A stretch of 64,000 nucleotides of DNA from contig CAYQLY010000012.1 of the NCBI GenBank assembly GCA_964418605.1, positions 1-64,000 of the forward strand, in the 5' to 3' direction. This DNA comes from CAYQLY01 sp964418605. GTDB taxonomy: Bacteria; Bacteroidota; Bacteroidia; Cytophagales; Cyclobacteriaceae. The notes below the pieces were generated by a model. The model made no database searches and was not told where the DNA came from. It saw nothing but the letters and a program-made list of their open reading frames with translations. The translations under genes and the position numbers were made by a program. Positions 55,320 to 64,000 of the stretch are shown here, in pieces (the stretch's first letter is position 1; every line of letters starts with the position of its first letter).

Positions 55320-55859
55320 ATGAAATACTTATTTCTCATCATCTGCATTATTTTTAATTTCGTTTCTTATGCACAAATAACAGAGGTAACACCTGAATTA
55401 CAAAAAAAAATCAAACAAGATATAGAAAAAGAAATACCCAAATTAAAGCAGAGACTAAAAAACGAAAAAGAAAGTGATAGCATTATAGAGTTTAAGATAG
55501 ATACGTTTCGCGTAGAGCAATTTATGTCAAAATGGATAGATATAGACTATAGCGATTTTGGGATGAAACAAGCATGCTATGAAACAGCTAATCTTTACGA
55601 TGTGCTCCTAAACAAATACTATAAAAAATTATTAGCTCTTCTACAAGGCGATGATAAGAAGATTTTAATACAAACTCAAAAAGCATGGCTTATTTTCCGA
55701 GATAACGAAAACAAATTAGTCCAAACTATAAGTACAGAGCAATATTCAGGTGGAGGAACAATGCAACAACTCAGAGAAGCTTCAATATATTTAGACCTTA
55801 TTAAAAAAAGAACCATTGATTTATTTAGTCACTATTTGCGAATTACAGAAGGTATTTAA
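55320..55859 (+). CDS. exported LprI-like (DUF1311) protein
   Basis: 179 residues from the ATG at 55320 (MKYLFLIICIIFNFVSYAQ is a clean signal peptide); a frame from 55290 only adds ten unlikely residues. The C-terminal region (CYETANLYDVLLNKYYKKLLALL...KAWLIFRDNENKLV...REASIYLDLIKKR) matches the LprI/DUF1311 pattern, found in lysozyme-inhibitor-like proteins. The usual Cys pair is reduced here. It starts 61 bp after the tRNA. Confidence 0.75.
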   Translation: MKYLFLIICIIFNFVSYAQITEVTPELQKKIKQDIEKEIPKLKQRLKNEKESDSIIEFKIDTFRVEQFMSKWIDIDYSDFGMKQACYETANLYDVLLNKYYKKLLALLQGDDKKILIQTQKAWLIFRDNENKLVQTISTEQYSGGGTMQQLREASIYLDLIKKRTIDLFSHYLRITEGI

Positions 55860-55892
55860 ACATTATCTTCGTAAAAAAAACAGCATTGTAAA

Positions 55893-56435
55893 ATGCAAAA
55901 GAGAACTAAATATAAATTAATACTTCTTATAACATTTTTACTTCTTGCAATTGCTAGCAGCACTGCATATTTAGCTTGCTCAATTTCTGATACAAAACTT
56001 GATACATCCATACACATCGATAAAATAGTTGTGGAAAAATCCAAAAGAAAAATGTATCTGTACGCCAATAACCAATTAATCAAAACATACAAAATAGCTC
56101 TTGGTAAACATCCTAGAGGAGGTAAAAAATATGAGGGTGATAAAAAAACACCAGAAGGACTATATATCATCAATAGTAAAAATCCAAAAAGTGAGTACTA
56201 TAAAAATTTAGGCATTTCATATCCTAATAAAAAAGACAAAGAAGAAGCAGAAAAGGATGGAAAAAATCCGGGCGGAGACATAAAAATCCATGGCCTTAAA
56301 AATGGATGGGGCTGGATAGGTCAAATGCACCTACTAACAGATTGGACAGCAGGCTGTATCGCTATCACAAATAAAAACATGGATGAATTATACGCTATTA
56401 TTGAAATTGGAACACCTATAGAAATTAAACCATAA
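55893..56435 (+). CDS. L,D-transpeptidase family protein (YkuD domain)
   Basis: 180 residues with an N-terminal hydrophobic segment (about 9-29). The YkuD domain holds KMYLYANNQLIKTYKIALG, GDKKTPEGLYIINSKNP and the catalytic motif His133-Gly...Cys155 (IHGLKNG...WTAGCIAITN). Such enzymes form 3-3 crosslinks or attach proteins to peptidoglycan. It follows the LprI-like gene by 33 bp. Confidence 0.92.
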   Translation: MQKRTKYKLILLITFLLLAIASSTAYLACSISDTKLDTSIHIDKIVVEKSKRKMYLYANNQLIKTYKIALGKHPRGGKKYEGDKKTPEGLYIINSKNPKSEYYKNLGISYPNKKDKEEAEKDGKNPGGDIKIHGLKNGWGWIGQMHLLTDWTAGCIAITNKNMDELYAIIEIGTPIEIKP

Positions 56436-56565
56436 ATAATACGATATATTTATTTTTTAAATTAATATATATTTCTATTAGCTAAAAAATCTTAATCCAT
56501 TTCTATTCAACTTGAAACTCATCATTTAATTGACTAACTTTTCAACATTAAACTAATATACTTTT

Positions 56566-57660
56566 ATGGCAACTGATTTTCTTCCTATCAATGGCACCGA
56601 TCATATTGAATTCTATGTAGGCAATGCCAAACAAGCTGCGCATTATTATCAATCTGCTTTTGGCTATGAGCTCGTTGCTTATGCCGGACCTGAAACAGGG
56701 GTTCGTGATCACTGCTCGTATGTACTGAAACAAGAAAAAATACGACTTGTGTTAACTACAGCTCTTCAACCTGATTCACCTATTTCAGAACATGTCAAAA
56801 AACACGGTGATGGAGTAAAAATACTTGCACTATGGGTAGATGATGCTGAAAAATCCTATACTGAAACAATCAAACGTGGAGCTAAATCAGCTGCACCTCC
56901 TACCACGCTTAAAGACAAGGATGGGGAAGTGAAAATAGCATCCATTCATACTTATGGTGAAACTATTCACACATTTGTGGAGCGCAAAAATTATAAAGGT
57001 GTTTTTCTACCAGGATATAATGAGAGGAAAAGTGAATATACTGTTACACCTATAGGGTTAAAATACGTCGATCATTGTGTAGGAAATGTAGAGCTAGGCC
57101 AGATGAATACATGGGTTGATTTTTACAAAAATGTAATGGGATTTAATTTGCTTCTGACATTTGATGACAAAGATATCTCCACGGAATATTCTGCTTTAAT
57201 GTCAAAAGTTGTTTCCAATGGAAATGGATATATCAAGTTTCCTATCAATGAACCTGCTGAAGGAAAAAAGAAATCTCAAATTCAAGAATACCTTGATTTT
57301 TATAAAGGTGCCGGTGTTCAACATATTGCTGTAGCTACGGATGATATTATTTTTACTGTATCTGAACTACGCAAACGAGGCGTAGAGTTTTTACACGTAC
57401 CGGAAGTTTACTACGATGATTTAGCACAGCGTGTAGGAAAAATTAATGAAGATATTCAAACATTAAAAAAATTAAATATTTTAGTAGATCGAGATGAAGA
57501 AGGCTACCTCCTTCAAATTTTTACCAAACCTGTTGAAGACCGCCCTACTCTATTCTACGAAATCATTCAACGCAGAGGAGCTAAATCATTTGGTAAAGGC
57601 AACTTCAAGGCATTATTTGAGTCAATCGAAAGAGAACAGGCTTTACGTGGGAATCTATAA
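56566..57660 (+). CDS. hppD: 4-hydroxyphenylpyruvate dioxygenase
   Basis: 364 residues with two VOC domains. The iron ligands are expected in KYVDHCVGNV (His), VQHIAVATDDI (His) and PTLFYEIIQRRG (Glu), in the C-terminal domain. It converts 4-hydroxyphenylpyruvate to homogentisate in tyrosine breakdown. It is a single gene here without homogentisate dioxygenase. Followed at 6 bp by a GNAT gene. Confidence 0.95.
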   Translation: MATDFLPINGTDHIEFYVGNAKQAAHYYQSAFGYELVAYAGPETGVRDHCSYVLKQEKIRLVLTTALQPDSPISEHVKKHGDGVKILALWVDDAEKSYTETIKRGAKSAAPPTTLKDKDGEVKIASIHTYGETIHTFVERKNYKGVFLPGYNERKSEYTVTPIGLKYVDHCVGNVELGQMNTWVDFYKNVMGFNLLLTFDDKDISTEYSALMSKVVSNGNGYIKFPINEPAEGKKKSQIQEYLDFYKGAGVQHIAVATDDIIFTVSELRKRGVEFLHVPEVYYDDLAQRVGKINEDIQTLKKLNILVDRDEEGYLLQIFTKPVEDRPTLFYEIIQRRGAKSFGKGNFKALFESIEREQALRGNL

Positions 57661-57665
57661 AAAAA

Positions 57666-58214
57666 ATGTGGAAAGATTTAAAAACAAAGCGATTATCTAT
57701 TCAACAGCTTACAGAAAATGATTTTGAGGCCTTTCATGCTATCAATAGTAACCCGGAAGTAATGAAATTTATAAAAAATGGAAAGCCTAAAACAGAGAAA
57801 GAAAATCAAGATGAATTTAAAAAAATCAGAGAAAACTATAAAAAATGCCACGAATTAGGTTATTGGGGAATTGTAGAATCAATTTCTAAAAAAATAATAG
57901 GCATCGCCTCACTAAAAGCTGGAAAACATAGTAAAAATCTAGAATTAGGCTATAAGTTTAATTCTAATTCGTGGGGAAAAGGGTTCGCAACAGAAGCCAC
58001 TATAGCTCTATTAAACTATGGTTTTTTTAAACTAAACCAAGAAGAACTAGCTGCTTTAACCTATATTGATAATAAAAAATCAATTCATGTATTGGAAAAA
58101 GTAGGAATGCTATTTAAAACATATGTCATTCATAACGATAAGAAATGCAATTTTTATACCATTGCAAAAAAAGATTTTATTATTTTAAAAGAAAAAAGTG
58201 AAAACATTAGATAG
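57666..58214 (+). CDS. GNAT acetyltransferase (RimJ/RimL-like)
   Basis: 182 residues. The N-terminus LKTKRLSIQQLTENDFEAFHAINSNPEVMKFI and the C-terminal block NSNSWGKGFATEATIALLNYGF (acetyl-CoA loop GKGFATEA) and NKKSIHVLEKVGM are typical of the RimJ/L/Acetyltransf_3 group. It may acetylate a protein N-terminus or a small molecule. It overlaps the next gene by 17 bp. Confidence 0.9.
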   Translation: MWKDLKTKRLSIQQLTENDFEAFHAINSNPEVMKFIKNGKPKTEKENQDEFKKIRENYKKCHELGYWGIVESISKKIIGIASLKAGKHSKNLELGYKFNSNSWGKGFATEATIALLNYGFFKLNQEELAALTYIDNKKSIHVLEKVGMLFKTYVIHNDKKCNFYTIAKKDFIILKEKSENIR

Positions 58215-59943
58215 TACAACATCCCTTCATATCAAAACATGGTTAGAGGGGGGCTATGACGATAAGAGTAAAAAAGAAATAGAAGACCTTCTTCAAGCTA
58301 ATAAGATAGATGAACTGACAGATGCTTTTTATAAAAAATTAGAATTTGGAACAGGTGGTATCAGAGGTATCATGGGAACAGGCACTAATCGTATCAATCA
58401 ATATACCATTGGATTAGCCACACAAGGATTAGCCAACTACTTACATAAAAAATTTCCTCATCAAAAAATTAGTGTTGCAATAGGTTACGATACTCGAAAC
58501 AATAGCCGCTTTCTAGCTGAAACTACTGCTAATGTTTTTTCTGCAAACAACATCTACGTTTTTCTATTTAAGGATATAAGACCAACACCAGAGCTATCAT
58601 TTGCTATTCGAAAGCTAGGCTGTAATGCCGGTGTAGTGATTACAGCTTCACATAATCCTAAAGAATACAATGGATACAAAGCCTACTGGAATGATGGGGC
58701 TCAACTTACTCATCCCCATGATGAAGAGGTATTAGAGGAAATAAATAAAATTCAATCCATTGAAAAAGTAAACTTTACTCCAAATCCAGAAGCCATTGAA
58801 ATTATAGGAAATGATATTGATGAAGCTTATTTAGCCGAAATCAAAAAAATAACCTTATCTCCTGAAGCGATTAAAAAACATAAAGATTTAAAAATAGTCT
58901 ACTCTCCTCTTCACGGCACAGGAATAACACTTGTGCCACGTGCGTTAGAAAAAATTGGATTTACAACTGTCACTATTGTTGAAGAGCAACGCACTCCAAA
59001 TGGAAATTTTCCTACAGTCATTTATCCTAATCCGGAAGAAAAAGAAGCCATGAGTTTATCTCTACAAAAAGCAAAAGAGATAGATGCAGACTTGGTACTA
59101 GCTACAGATCCGGATGCAGACCGTGTAGGCATTGCCGTAAAAAATTTAGAAGGTAATTTTATACTTTTAAATGGCAATCAAACAGGAACACTTCTATTTT
59201 ATTATTTAATTCAAAGATGGAAGCAACTTAACAAACTAACTGGAAATGAATACATTGCCAAAACCATTGTTACCACTGATTTAATTGATAAAATAGCTCA
59301 AGCTTATGGCGTAAAATGTTATAATACGCTTACCGGATTTAAATATATTGCTGAAATTATTCATCAATTAGAAAAAAAGGAATCATTTATAGCAGGTGCT
59401 GAGGAAAGCTATGGTTATATGATTGGTGATTTCGTACGTGATAAAGATGCGATCACCAGTTGCGCGATCATCTGTGAAATGGCTGCTTATGCTCGAGAAC
59501 AAGGGCTCAGTGTATTTGAATTTCTGATTCACATTTATCAGCAGTACGGCCTCTATAAAGAAGATCTTCTTTCTATAACAAAAAAAGGAAAAGAAGGAGC
59601 GGAAGCAATCCAAGCAATGATGAATACATTCAGAAAAAATCCACCGCAAGAAATAAATGGGTCACGCGTTATAAAGCTATTAGATTATACTAACTCTACA
59701 GAAAAAGATATATTATCCGGAGAAGAAAAATCTATTCCCCTGCCAACATCCAATGTATTGCAATTTATTTTAGAAGATGGAAGTAAACTATCAGCACGAC
59801 CTTCAGGCACAGAACCCAAAATTAAATTTTATTTCAGCGTACATGCTAAATTATCTAAAGAGGAAGATTATTTAAAAATAGAAGAAAAACTAGAAAATAA
59901 AATCAATCAACTCAAAGAAAAGCTCTCATCTATCATTACATAA
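58198..59943 (+). CDS. phosphohexomutase (phosphoglucomutase / phosphomannomutase family)
   Basis: 581 residues starting from GTG at 58198 within the GNAT 3' end. It has the phosphoserine loop VVITASHNPKEYNGYK, the metal-binding block ATDPDADRVG, the sugar-binding loop GAEESYGY and the C-terminal phosphate loop SARPSGTEPKIKFY. It interconverts hexose 1- and 6-phosphates for central metabolism and glycan synthesis. Length fits the larger PGM type. Confidence 0.94.
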   Translation: MKTLDSTTSLHIKTWLEGGYDDKSKKEIEDLLQANKIDELTDAFYKKLEFGTGGIRGIMGTGTNRINQYTIGLATQGLANYLHKKFPHQKISVAIGYDTRNNSRFLAETTANVFSANNIYVFLFKDIRPTPELSFAIRKLGCNAGVVITASHNPKEYNGYKAYWNDGAQLTHPHDEEVLEEINKIQSIEKVNFTPNPEAIEIIGNDIDEAYLAEIKKITLSPEAIKKHKDLKIVYSPLHGTGITLVPRALEKIGFTTVTIVEEQRTPNGNFPTVIYPNPEEKEAMSLSLQKAKEIDADLVLATDPDADRVGIAVKNLEGNFILLNGNQTGTLLFYYLIQRWKQLNKLTGNEYIAKTIVTTDLIDKIAQAYGVKCYNTLTGFKYIAEIIHQLEKKESFIAGAEESYGYMIGDFVRDKDAITSCAIICEMAAYAREQGLSVFEFLIHIYQQYGLYKEDLLSITKKGKEGAEAIQAMMNTFRKNPPQEINGSRVIKLLDYTNSTEKDILSGEEKSIPLPTSNVLQFILEDGSKLSARPSGTEPKIKFYFSVHAKLSKEEDYLKIEEKLENKINQLKEKLSSIIT

Positions 59944-60450
59944 TATACATCCTGTCCAAGATAGCAACACTCCATGCTCTGGACAAATTGGGAATCCAAC
60001 AAGAATACCACATAGAGGATCATTTCTCCAATTTTCTCGTTCATCATAAGTTTCTTGACTGACAAGATTAATAGTAAAAGCATTTATAAGTTGATAAAAT
60101 TTTTCTAGGGAATAAAAAATACGATCTGTATCAGGGCTATAGCTAAGTTTATCCCAACCAATTTTATCTTGAGCACCTTTAATTACATTTAAAATAAAAA
60201 GCTTCTCTTCTTCAAAATAATTTTTATTCCAAGGCATTCTATCTATATCAAATCCAACTGTACCTATTCCTATTTTATCTTGATCATGTTCAGCTAGCCA
60301 AATTATTAATTCTTTTTCTCGATCTATTTTTGCTGAAGACGAACCACTAAGCACTAAAACAGAAATAAATACAGAAGTCAATCCATTGGACATACTCAAC
60401 CATTCATCAATATTTTCATGATTTTTATGAAGCCTAATAATGTTTCCCAT
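59926..60450 (-). CDS. unrecognised protein (174 aa)
   Basis: No signal peptide. It has IRLHKNHENIDEWLSMSNGLTSVFISVLVLSGSSS near the N-terminus and an unusual Cys-containing end (CGILVGFPICPEHGVLLSWTGCILCNDR) with four cysteines, including two CxxxxHG/CxxC-like pairs that could bind a metal. It overlaps the phosphohexomutase gene 3' end by 18 bp tail-to-tail. I recognise no family. Confidence 0.6.
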   Translation of the reverse strand: MGNIIRLHKNHENIDEWLSMSNGLTSVFISVLVLSGSSSAKIDREKELIIWLAEHDQDKIGIGTVGFDIDRMPWNKNYFEEEKLFILNVIKGAQDKIGWDKLSYSPDTDRIFYSLEKFYQLINAFTINLVSQETYDERENWRNDPLCGILVGFPICPEHGVLLSWTGCILCNDR

Positions 60451-60514
60451 TTTTATAACATAAAAAAGATTTTACGCTAATTGAGTGCCCCTCATAAGTA
60501 TAATGATTTTTATT

Positions 60515-60522
60515 TACTTTTG
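60515..60522 (+). promoter_or_regulatory. candidate -7 box for the TonB-dependent receptor gene
   Basis: TACTTTTG matches the TAnnTTTG consensus, 12 bp before the ATG at 60534. No -33 box at proper spacing is evident. Confidence 0.4.
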
Positions 60523-60533
60523 CATACGCATTC

Positions 60534-62876
60534 ATGAAAGCCAGAAAATATCTATTATTATACAGCTTTATATTCTTAAATTTATCCTGGTATTCTCTAA
60601 TAGCCGATTGTGAAAAAATTGCAGGACACATCTATGATAGCGAAACAAAAAAGCCGCTTGAATTTGCAACTCTATTTATTAAAGAATTAAATATAAGCAC
60701 TATCGCAAATGCCTATGGACACTATGAAATCAACAACTTATGCGATGGAACATACACGTTTATAATATCCCACCTCAACTGCGAACGTATTGATTCAACT
60801 ATAACTATAACTATAACAAATACTAGGTCACTTGATTTTTATCTCCCCCACTCTATTAGCCATCTGGAAGAAATCGCAGTTACTGCGGTTGCATTAGAAA
60901 AAAAAGAAAATCAACTCAAAGAAACACTTAGTGCTAGAGTTCTTGAGCAAACAAAGGGATTATCATTAGGAGAATCATTAACAGGTATAACAGGTGTTTA
61001 CACTATACAAACAGGGAATTCAATTTCGAAACCAGTCATTCATGGTTTACATAGCAACCGTATTCTGATTTTAAATAATGGTGTGCGACAAGAAGGTCAA
61101 CAATGGGGAAATGAGCATGCTCCAGAAATTGATCCGTTGAGTGCTGGCAAGCTAAGTATAATCAAAGGAGCAAATTCTGTACGTTATGGTTCTGATGCCA
61201 TAGGAGGCGTCATTCTTGTTGAGGCAAATCCGCTTCCTAGTACTGGCAAAGCAAATGCAGAGTTTAATCTGATTGCTGCATCTGCTAATCGAATGGGTGT
61301 CGTATCAGGAATGATTGAACAAAATCTAAAAAAAATAAATGCGCTGAGTTGGCGAATTCAAGGAACATTAAAAAAAAGTGGAAACGTGAAAACACCACAC
61401 TATTATTTAGACAATACCGGATTAAGTGAATATAATTTTTCTTATACGCTAACATATGCTAAAAAAAGATATGGGCTAGATTTTTTTTATAGCCAGTTCA
61501 ACACAACAGTAGGCATTTTCTCTGGATCACATATTGGCAATTTAACAGATCTTTATAAAGCGTTTAATAATTCGACTCCTTTGACAAAATCAGAATTTTC
61601 TTACGAGATAAATAGACCTTACCAACATATTGAACACGAGTTATTCAAACTCAAATCATACTTTATATTACCTAAAGACAAAGGAAAAATAAACTTAATC
61701 TATGCAAGACAATATAATCTACGTAGTGAATATGATACACATGCTTCACTCAATGATTCACTAGCCAATCTGAATAGACCTCAGCTTTTACTTCATATTA
61801 CTACCCACACTGGAGAGCTCACATGGGAAAGCAAACTACTTAATCCATTCATAAGTACCATAGGTATAAGTAGTATGACACAAGAAAATACATCGGAAGG
61901 TAGATATTTTATACCTAATTATAATAACTATACTAATGGTATTTTTTGGATAGGGCAATTAAAAAAAGAAAAAATAGAATTAGAGTTTGGAGTAAGATAC
62001 GATTATAAATTTTTAAAAGTATATAAATGGGAAAACAACATCCTTATTACACCAAACTATGAATTCAAAAACATATCTGGCACCATTGGAAGTCTTTACA
62101 ACTTTAGCCCTCATTTATCACTTGCCATACATACCGGTACTGCTTGGAGATCTCCTGGCGTTAACGAACTATATAGCAATGGATTACATCACGGCACAGC
62201 CTCTATTGAAATAGGAGATAAAATCTTAACTACGGAAAAGGCATGGAACACGATTACTTCTTTATCGTATGACAACCACAAAAACAGCAAATTCGAAATA
62301 GGAGCTTATTACAATCACATCTTTAATTTTATATATCTACAGCCCACTTTATCCCCAACACTTACAATTCAAGGCGCTTTTCCTACATTTTATTATAAAC
62401 AAACTACAGCTGGTATTCATGGTGTGGATATGAAAATCAGCTATAGTATCAACAAAAAACTATCCGCAGAGTATAAGCTATCTCTTGTTCGTGGATGGAA
62501 TTACACAGACAATACGTATTTGATTTACATGCCTGCTGATCGCCATGAGCTATATATGACCTATGAATCAAATCGGTCTACTAAAATTATAAATCCTTAT
62601 ATCACTATTTCAAGCATATATACTGTACACCAATCAAGAGTGCCTGCAAACAGCGACTTTATTTCACCACCTGAGGCCTATATACTTTTTAACATAGTTG
62701 CAGGATGTACTATAAAAATTAGTCATCAAATACTAAAAATCAACATCACTGGAAGTAATTTATTAAATACAGTCTATCGAGATTATTTAAATCGATTTCG
62801 TTATTATGCTGATGAGGTAGGAAGAAATATAATCTTCCGATTGGCCGTACCAATAGCACTCCTAAAAAGCAAATAG
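60534..62876 (+). CDS. TonB-dependent outer-membrane receptor
   Basis: 780 residues. The signal peptide ends near SLIA; a CarboxypepD_reg-like domain spans about 30-105 (GHIYDSETKKPLEFATLF). A TonB plug domain spans about 120-230 (LGESLTGITGVYTIQTGNSISKPVIHGL, RILILNNGVRQEGQQWGNEHAPEIDPLSAGKLSIIKGANSVRYGSDAIGGVI). The barrel ends FRLAVPIALLKSK. It resembles receptors for iron or copper chelates. No substrate-side gene is adjacent. Confidence 0.93.
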   Translation: MKARKYLLLYSFIFLNLSWYSLIADCEKIAGHIYDSETKKPLEFATLFIKELNISTIANAYGHYEINNLCDGTYTFIISHLNCERIDSTITITITNTRSLDFYLPHSISHLEEIAVTAVALEKKENQLKETLSARVLEQTKGLSLGESLTGITGVYTIQTGNSISKPVIHGLHSNRILILNNGVRQEGQQWGNEHAPEIDPLSAGKLSIIKGANSVRYGSDAIGGVILVEANPLPSTGKANAEFNLIAASANRMGVVSGMIEQNLKKINALSWRIQGTLKKSGNVKTPHYYLDNTGLSEYNFSYTLTYAKKRYGLDFFYSQFNTTVGIFSGSHIGNLTDLYKAFNNSTPLTKSEFSYEINRPYQHIEHELFKLKSYFILPKDKGKINLIYARQYNLRSEYDTHASLNDSLANLNRPQLLLHITTHTGELTWESKLLNPFISTIGISSMTQENTSEGRYFIPNYNNYTNGIFWIGQLKKEKIELEFGVRYDYKFLKVYKWENNILITPNYEFKNISGTIGSLYNFSPHLSLAIHTGTAWRSPGVNELYSNGLHHGTASIEIGDKILTTEKAWNTITSLSYDNHKNSKFEIGAYYNHIFNFIYLQPTLSPTLTIQGAFPTFYYKQTTAGIHGVDMKISYSINKKLSAEYKLSLVRGWNYTDNTYLIYMPADRHELYMTYESNRSTKIINPYITISSIYTVHQSRVPANSDFISPPEAYILFNIVAGCTIKISHQILKINITGSNLLNTVYRDYLNRFRYYADEVGRNIIFRLAVPIALLKSK

Positions 62877-62882
62877 ATACTA

Positions 62883-63773
62883 TTATTTAAGAGGACTATC
62901 TATAAACTTTTTATATCTCGGAGGAAACAGTTTAATAAGCAATCTTTCAAACGAATATCTTCGACTTGGTATTTTTATATAAATAGGGATTTTAGAAAAA
63001 TCCATTATTCTTACCTCCTCAATTCTATCTTGCAAGGATTTATTCAACAAAGAAGATCTTATGAAAAAATCAGCAATATAGTTATTCCATTCTGGCTTAT
63101 TTCCCCAATAATGTCCTATATACTTGTCAGCGGGAAGAATCTTATGCGTTTCAGTTAATGCAACTGAAAACGCAAACTGCTCAACCAAACGCCTTACCAC
63201 ATTTTCTTTTAACATCGCATCACAAATAGAAAGCGTTTGATTTAATACCTGATCACAATCATATCCAGAAATAGCAACTACCCCAGCATTCCACATACAA
63301 TGCTGTTGAGATATCTGAACAGAACCCATCTTTTTATTTTTTAATTGTCGCCACATCTTCTTCTCTGTTTTAGATTTTAAGCGAAAAAGATTTCCCTCAT
63401 TAAGATGCATAAAATGATACCCCTTATCAAGACCATTGACTAGAGAAGCAAGATTTCCATACAAAAAAGTATCACTATCCACATACAATACATGCTCCCC
63501 CTTACACATTTTTGAAACTGATTCAATAGCTTTAATTTTAATCCTCCAAAAAAAATCATACTCTCCTTTCCATTTATTTAAATCTTGGGCACTAACTTCT
63601 ACCACTTTAATCGCTTCTGATAGATTGCGATAATAACGTGGAGCATCTGTGACAATATAAATACAGCCTATATATTCTTTTTGTACAAGAAAAGAAAGTA
63701 TAGAAAAATGAGCTTGGATATGATTCCTTAACTCTTCACCAAAAACCAAATACACTACATTTACTTTTTTCAT
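62883..63773 (-). CDS. glycosyltransferase-like protein (GT-A fold, DxD)
   Basis: 296 residues, cytoplasmic. The metal motif DSD in VLYVDSDTFLYGNLASLV (around 94-111) and IYIVTDAPRYYRNLSEAIKVVEV fit the GT-A family of nucleotide-sugar transferases. QQHCMWNAGVVAISGYDCDQVL is typical of the acceptor part. It may add a sugar to a surface glycan. The cupin gene lies upstream on the same strand. Confidence 0.75.
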   Translation of the reverse strand: MKKVNVVYLVFGEELRNHIQAHFSILSFLVQKEYIGCIYIVTDAPRYYRNLSEAIKVVEVSAQDLNKWKGEYDFFWRIKIKAIESVSKMCKGEHVLYVDSDTFLYGNLASLVNGLDKGYHFMHLNEGNLFRLKSKTEKKMWRQLKNKKMGSVQISQQHCMWNAGVVAISGYDCDQVLNQTLSICDAMLKENVVRRLVEQFAFSVALTETHKILPADKYIGHYWGNKPEWNNYIADFFIRSSLLNKSLQDRIEEVRIMDFSKIPIYIKIPSRRYSFERLLIKLFPPRYKKFIDSPLK

Positions 63774-63789
63774 TACGCAATTTGAATTT

Positions 63790-64000
63790 CTAATTTTTTT
63801 TCAAAAAATCACCGTCAATGATAAGAAGTTTGACACCATTGACAGAAGCTGACCGATGAGAACTAAGTTCGTCGGAGACAACATACGTCTCGCCTTTTGT
63901 TAATTTAATTTTTTCACCGGTTTTTAGTTCACTAATAAATTCTCCATCTAAGCAATGTACGATGTGTCCTTTTTGACACCAATGATCTGCTAAATATCCA
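63790..64000 (-). CDS. DHCW-motif cupin protein, 5' end beyond window
   Basis: The frame is open to the window edge; 70 C-terminal codons are visible, from GYLADHWCQKGHIVHCLDGEF to KLLIIDGDFLKKN then TAG. The DHWCQKGHIVHCLDGE block is the signature of the DHCW cupin family. These small beta-barrel proteins have no firmly known reaction. Confidence 0.75.
   Translation of the reverse strand, partial: GYLADHWCQKGHIVHCLDGEFISELKTGEKIKLTKGETYVVSDELSSHRSASVNGVKLLIIDGDFLKKN

Overview
This window is from a low-GC member of the Bacteroidota, most likely Cytophagales or a close relative. It encodes a type IX secretion type-B (gliding-motility C-terminal) sorting domain, a PorE-like TPR/PD40/OmpA protein, TonB-linked outer-membrane proteins with carboxypeptidase-D regulatory domains, and an HU-CCDC81/SPOR protein. 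Several start regions carry the Bacteroidota promoter -7 box TAnnTTTG, and Shine-Dalgarno sequences are mostly absent. Nearly all of the window is ordinary chromosome.

Layout. 1-8698 (minus): a long, tightly packed run with ribBA, a small secreted protein, surE, an M3 oligopeptidase, a SpoIIE-type phosphatase, a STAS antagonist, an RsbW-like kinase and an M61 peptidase cut by the window edge. 8799-19556: ribE, a PAP2 phosphatase, then a plus-strand block with an Omp85-like protein, miaB, a thioredoxin-like protein, an MBOAT acyltransferase with an SGNH-like partner, a sigma-54 activator, lptE, a biotin-carrier protein, pyrH and frr. 19577-33983: nadD, a type-B T9SS cargo protein, cyclophilin, an RmlD-like reductase, a ComEA-like protein, a GH31 glucosidase, a TlpA-like protein, tryptophan 2,3-dioxygenase, a MORN-repeat protein, HupE, holA and an SPOR protein. 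34003-35716: SRP RNA, transaldolase, a 67-residue protein and ftsE.

35713-40952 (minus) is the most distinctive locus. It holds a probable ribosomally made, radical-SAM-modified peptide (RiPP) cassette: a 60-residue precursor with a double-glycine leader, a radical SAM/SPASM maturase, an unrecognised helical companion translationally coupled to it, and an outer-membrane beta-barrel protein whose DNA looks clearly more GC-rich than its neighbours. A strong hairpin sits between precursor and maturase.

41059-53805: queE, the PorE-like protein, GNAT, purL, an alpha/beta hydrolase, two lipoproteins, a TPR protein, M42-like and M50 peptidases and a leucine-rich protein. 53965-55258 is accessory: a membrane protein of unknown function, a structured MITE-like element of about 380 bp with terminal inverted repeats, and a tRNA with anticodon CAT. 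55320-64000: an LprI-like protein, an L,D-transpeptidase, HPPD, GNAT, a phosphohexomutase, an unrecognised protein, a TonB-dependent receptor, a glycosyltransferase-like protein and the 3' end of a DHCW-motif cupin gene.

Functional links: riboflavin synthesis (ribBA/ribE, divergent); a partner-switching module (phosphatase, antagonist, kinase) with no visible target; envelope biogenesis (lptE, Omp85, MBOAT/SGNH, L,D-transpeptidase); aromatic amino-acid breakdown (tryptophan dioxygenase and HPPD, far apart, with no other pathway genes here).
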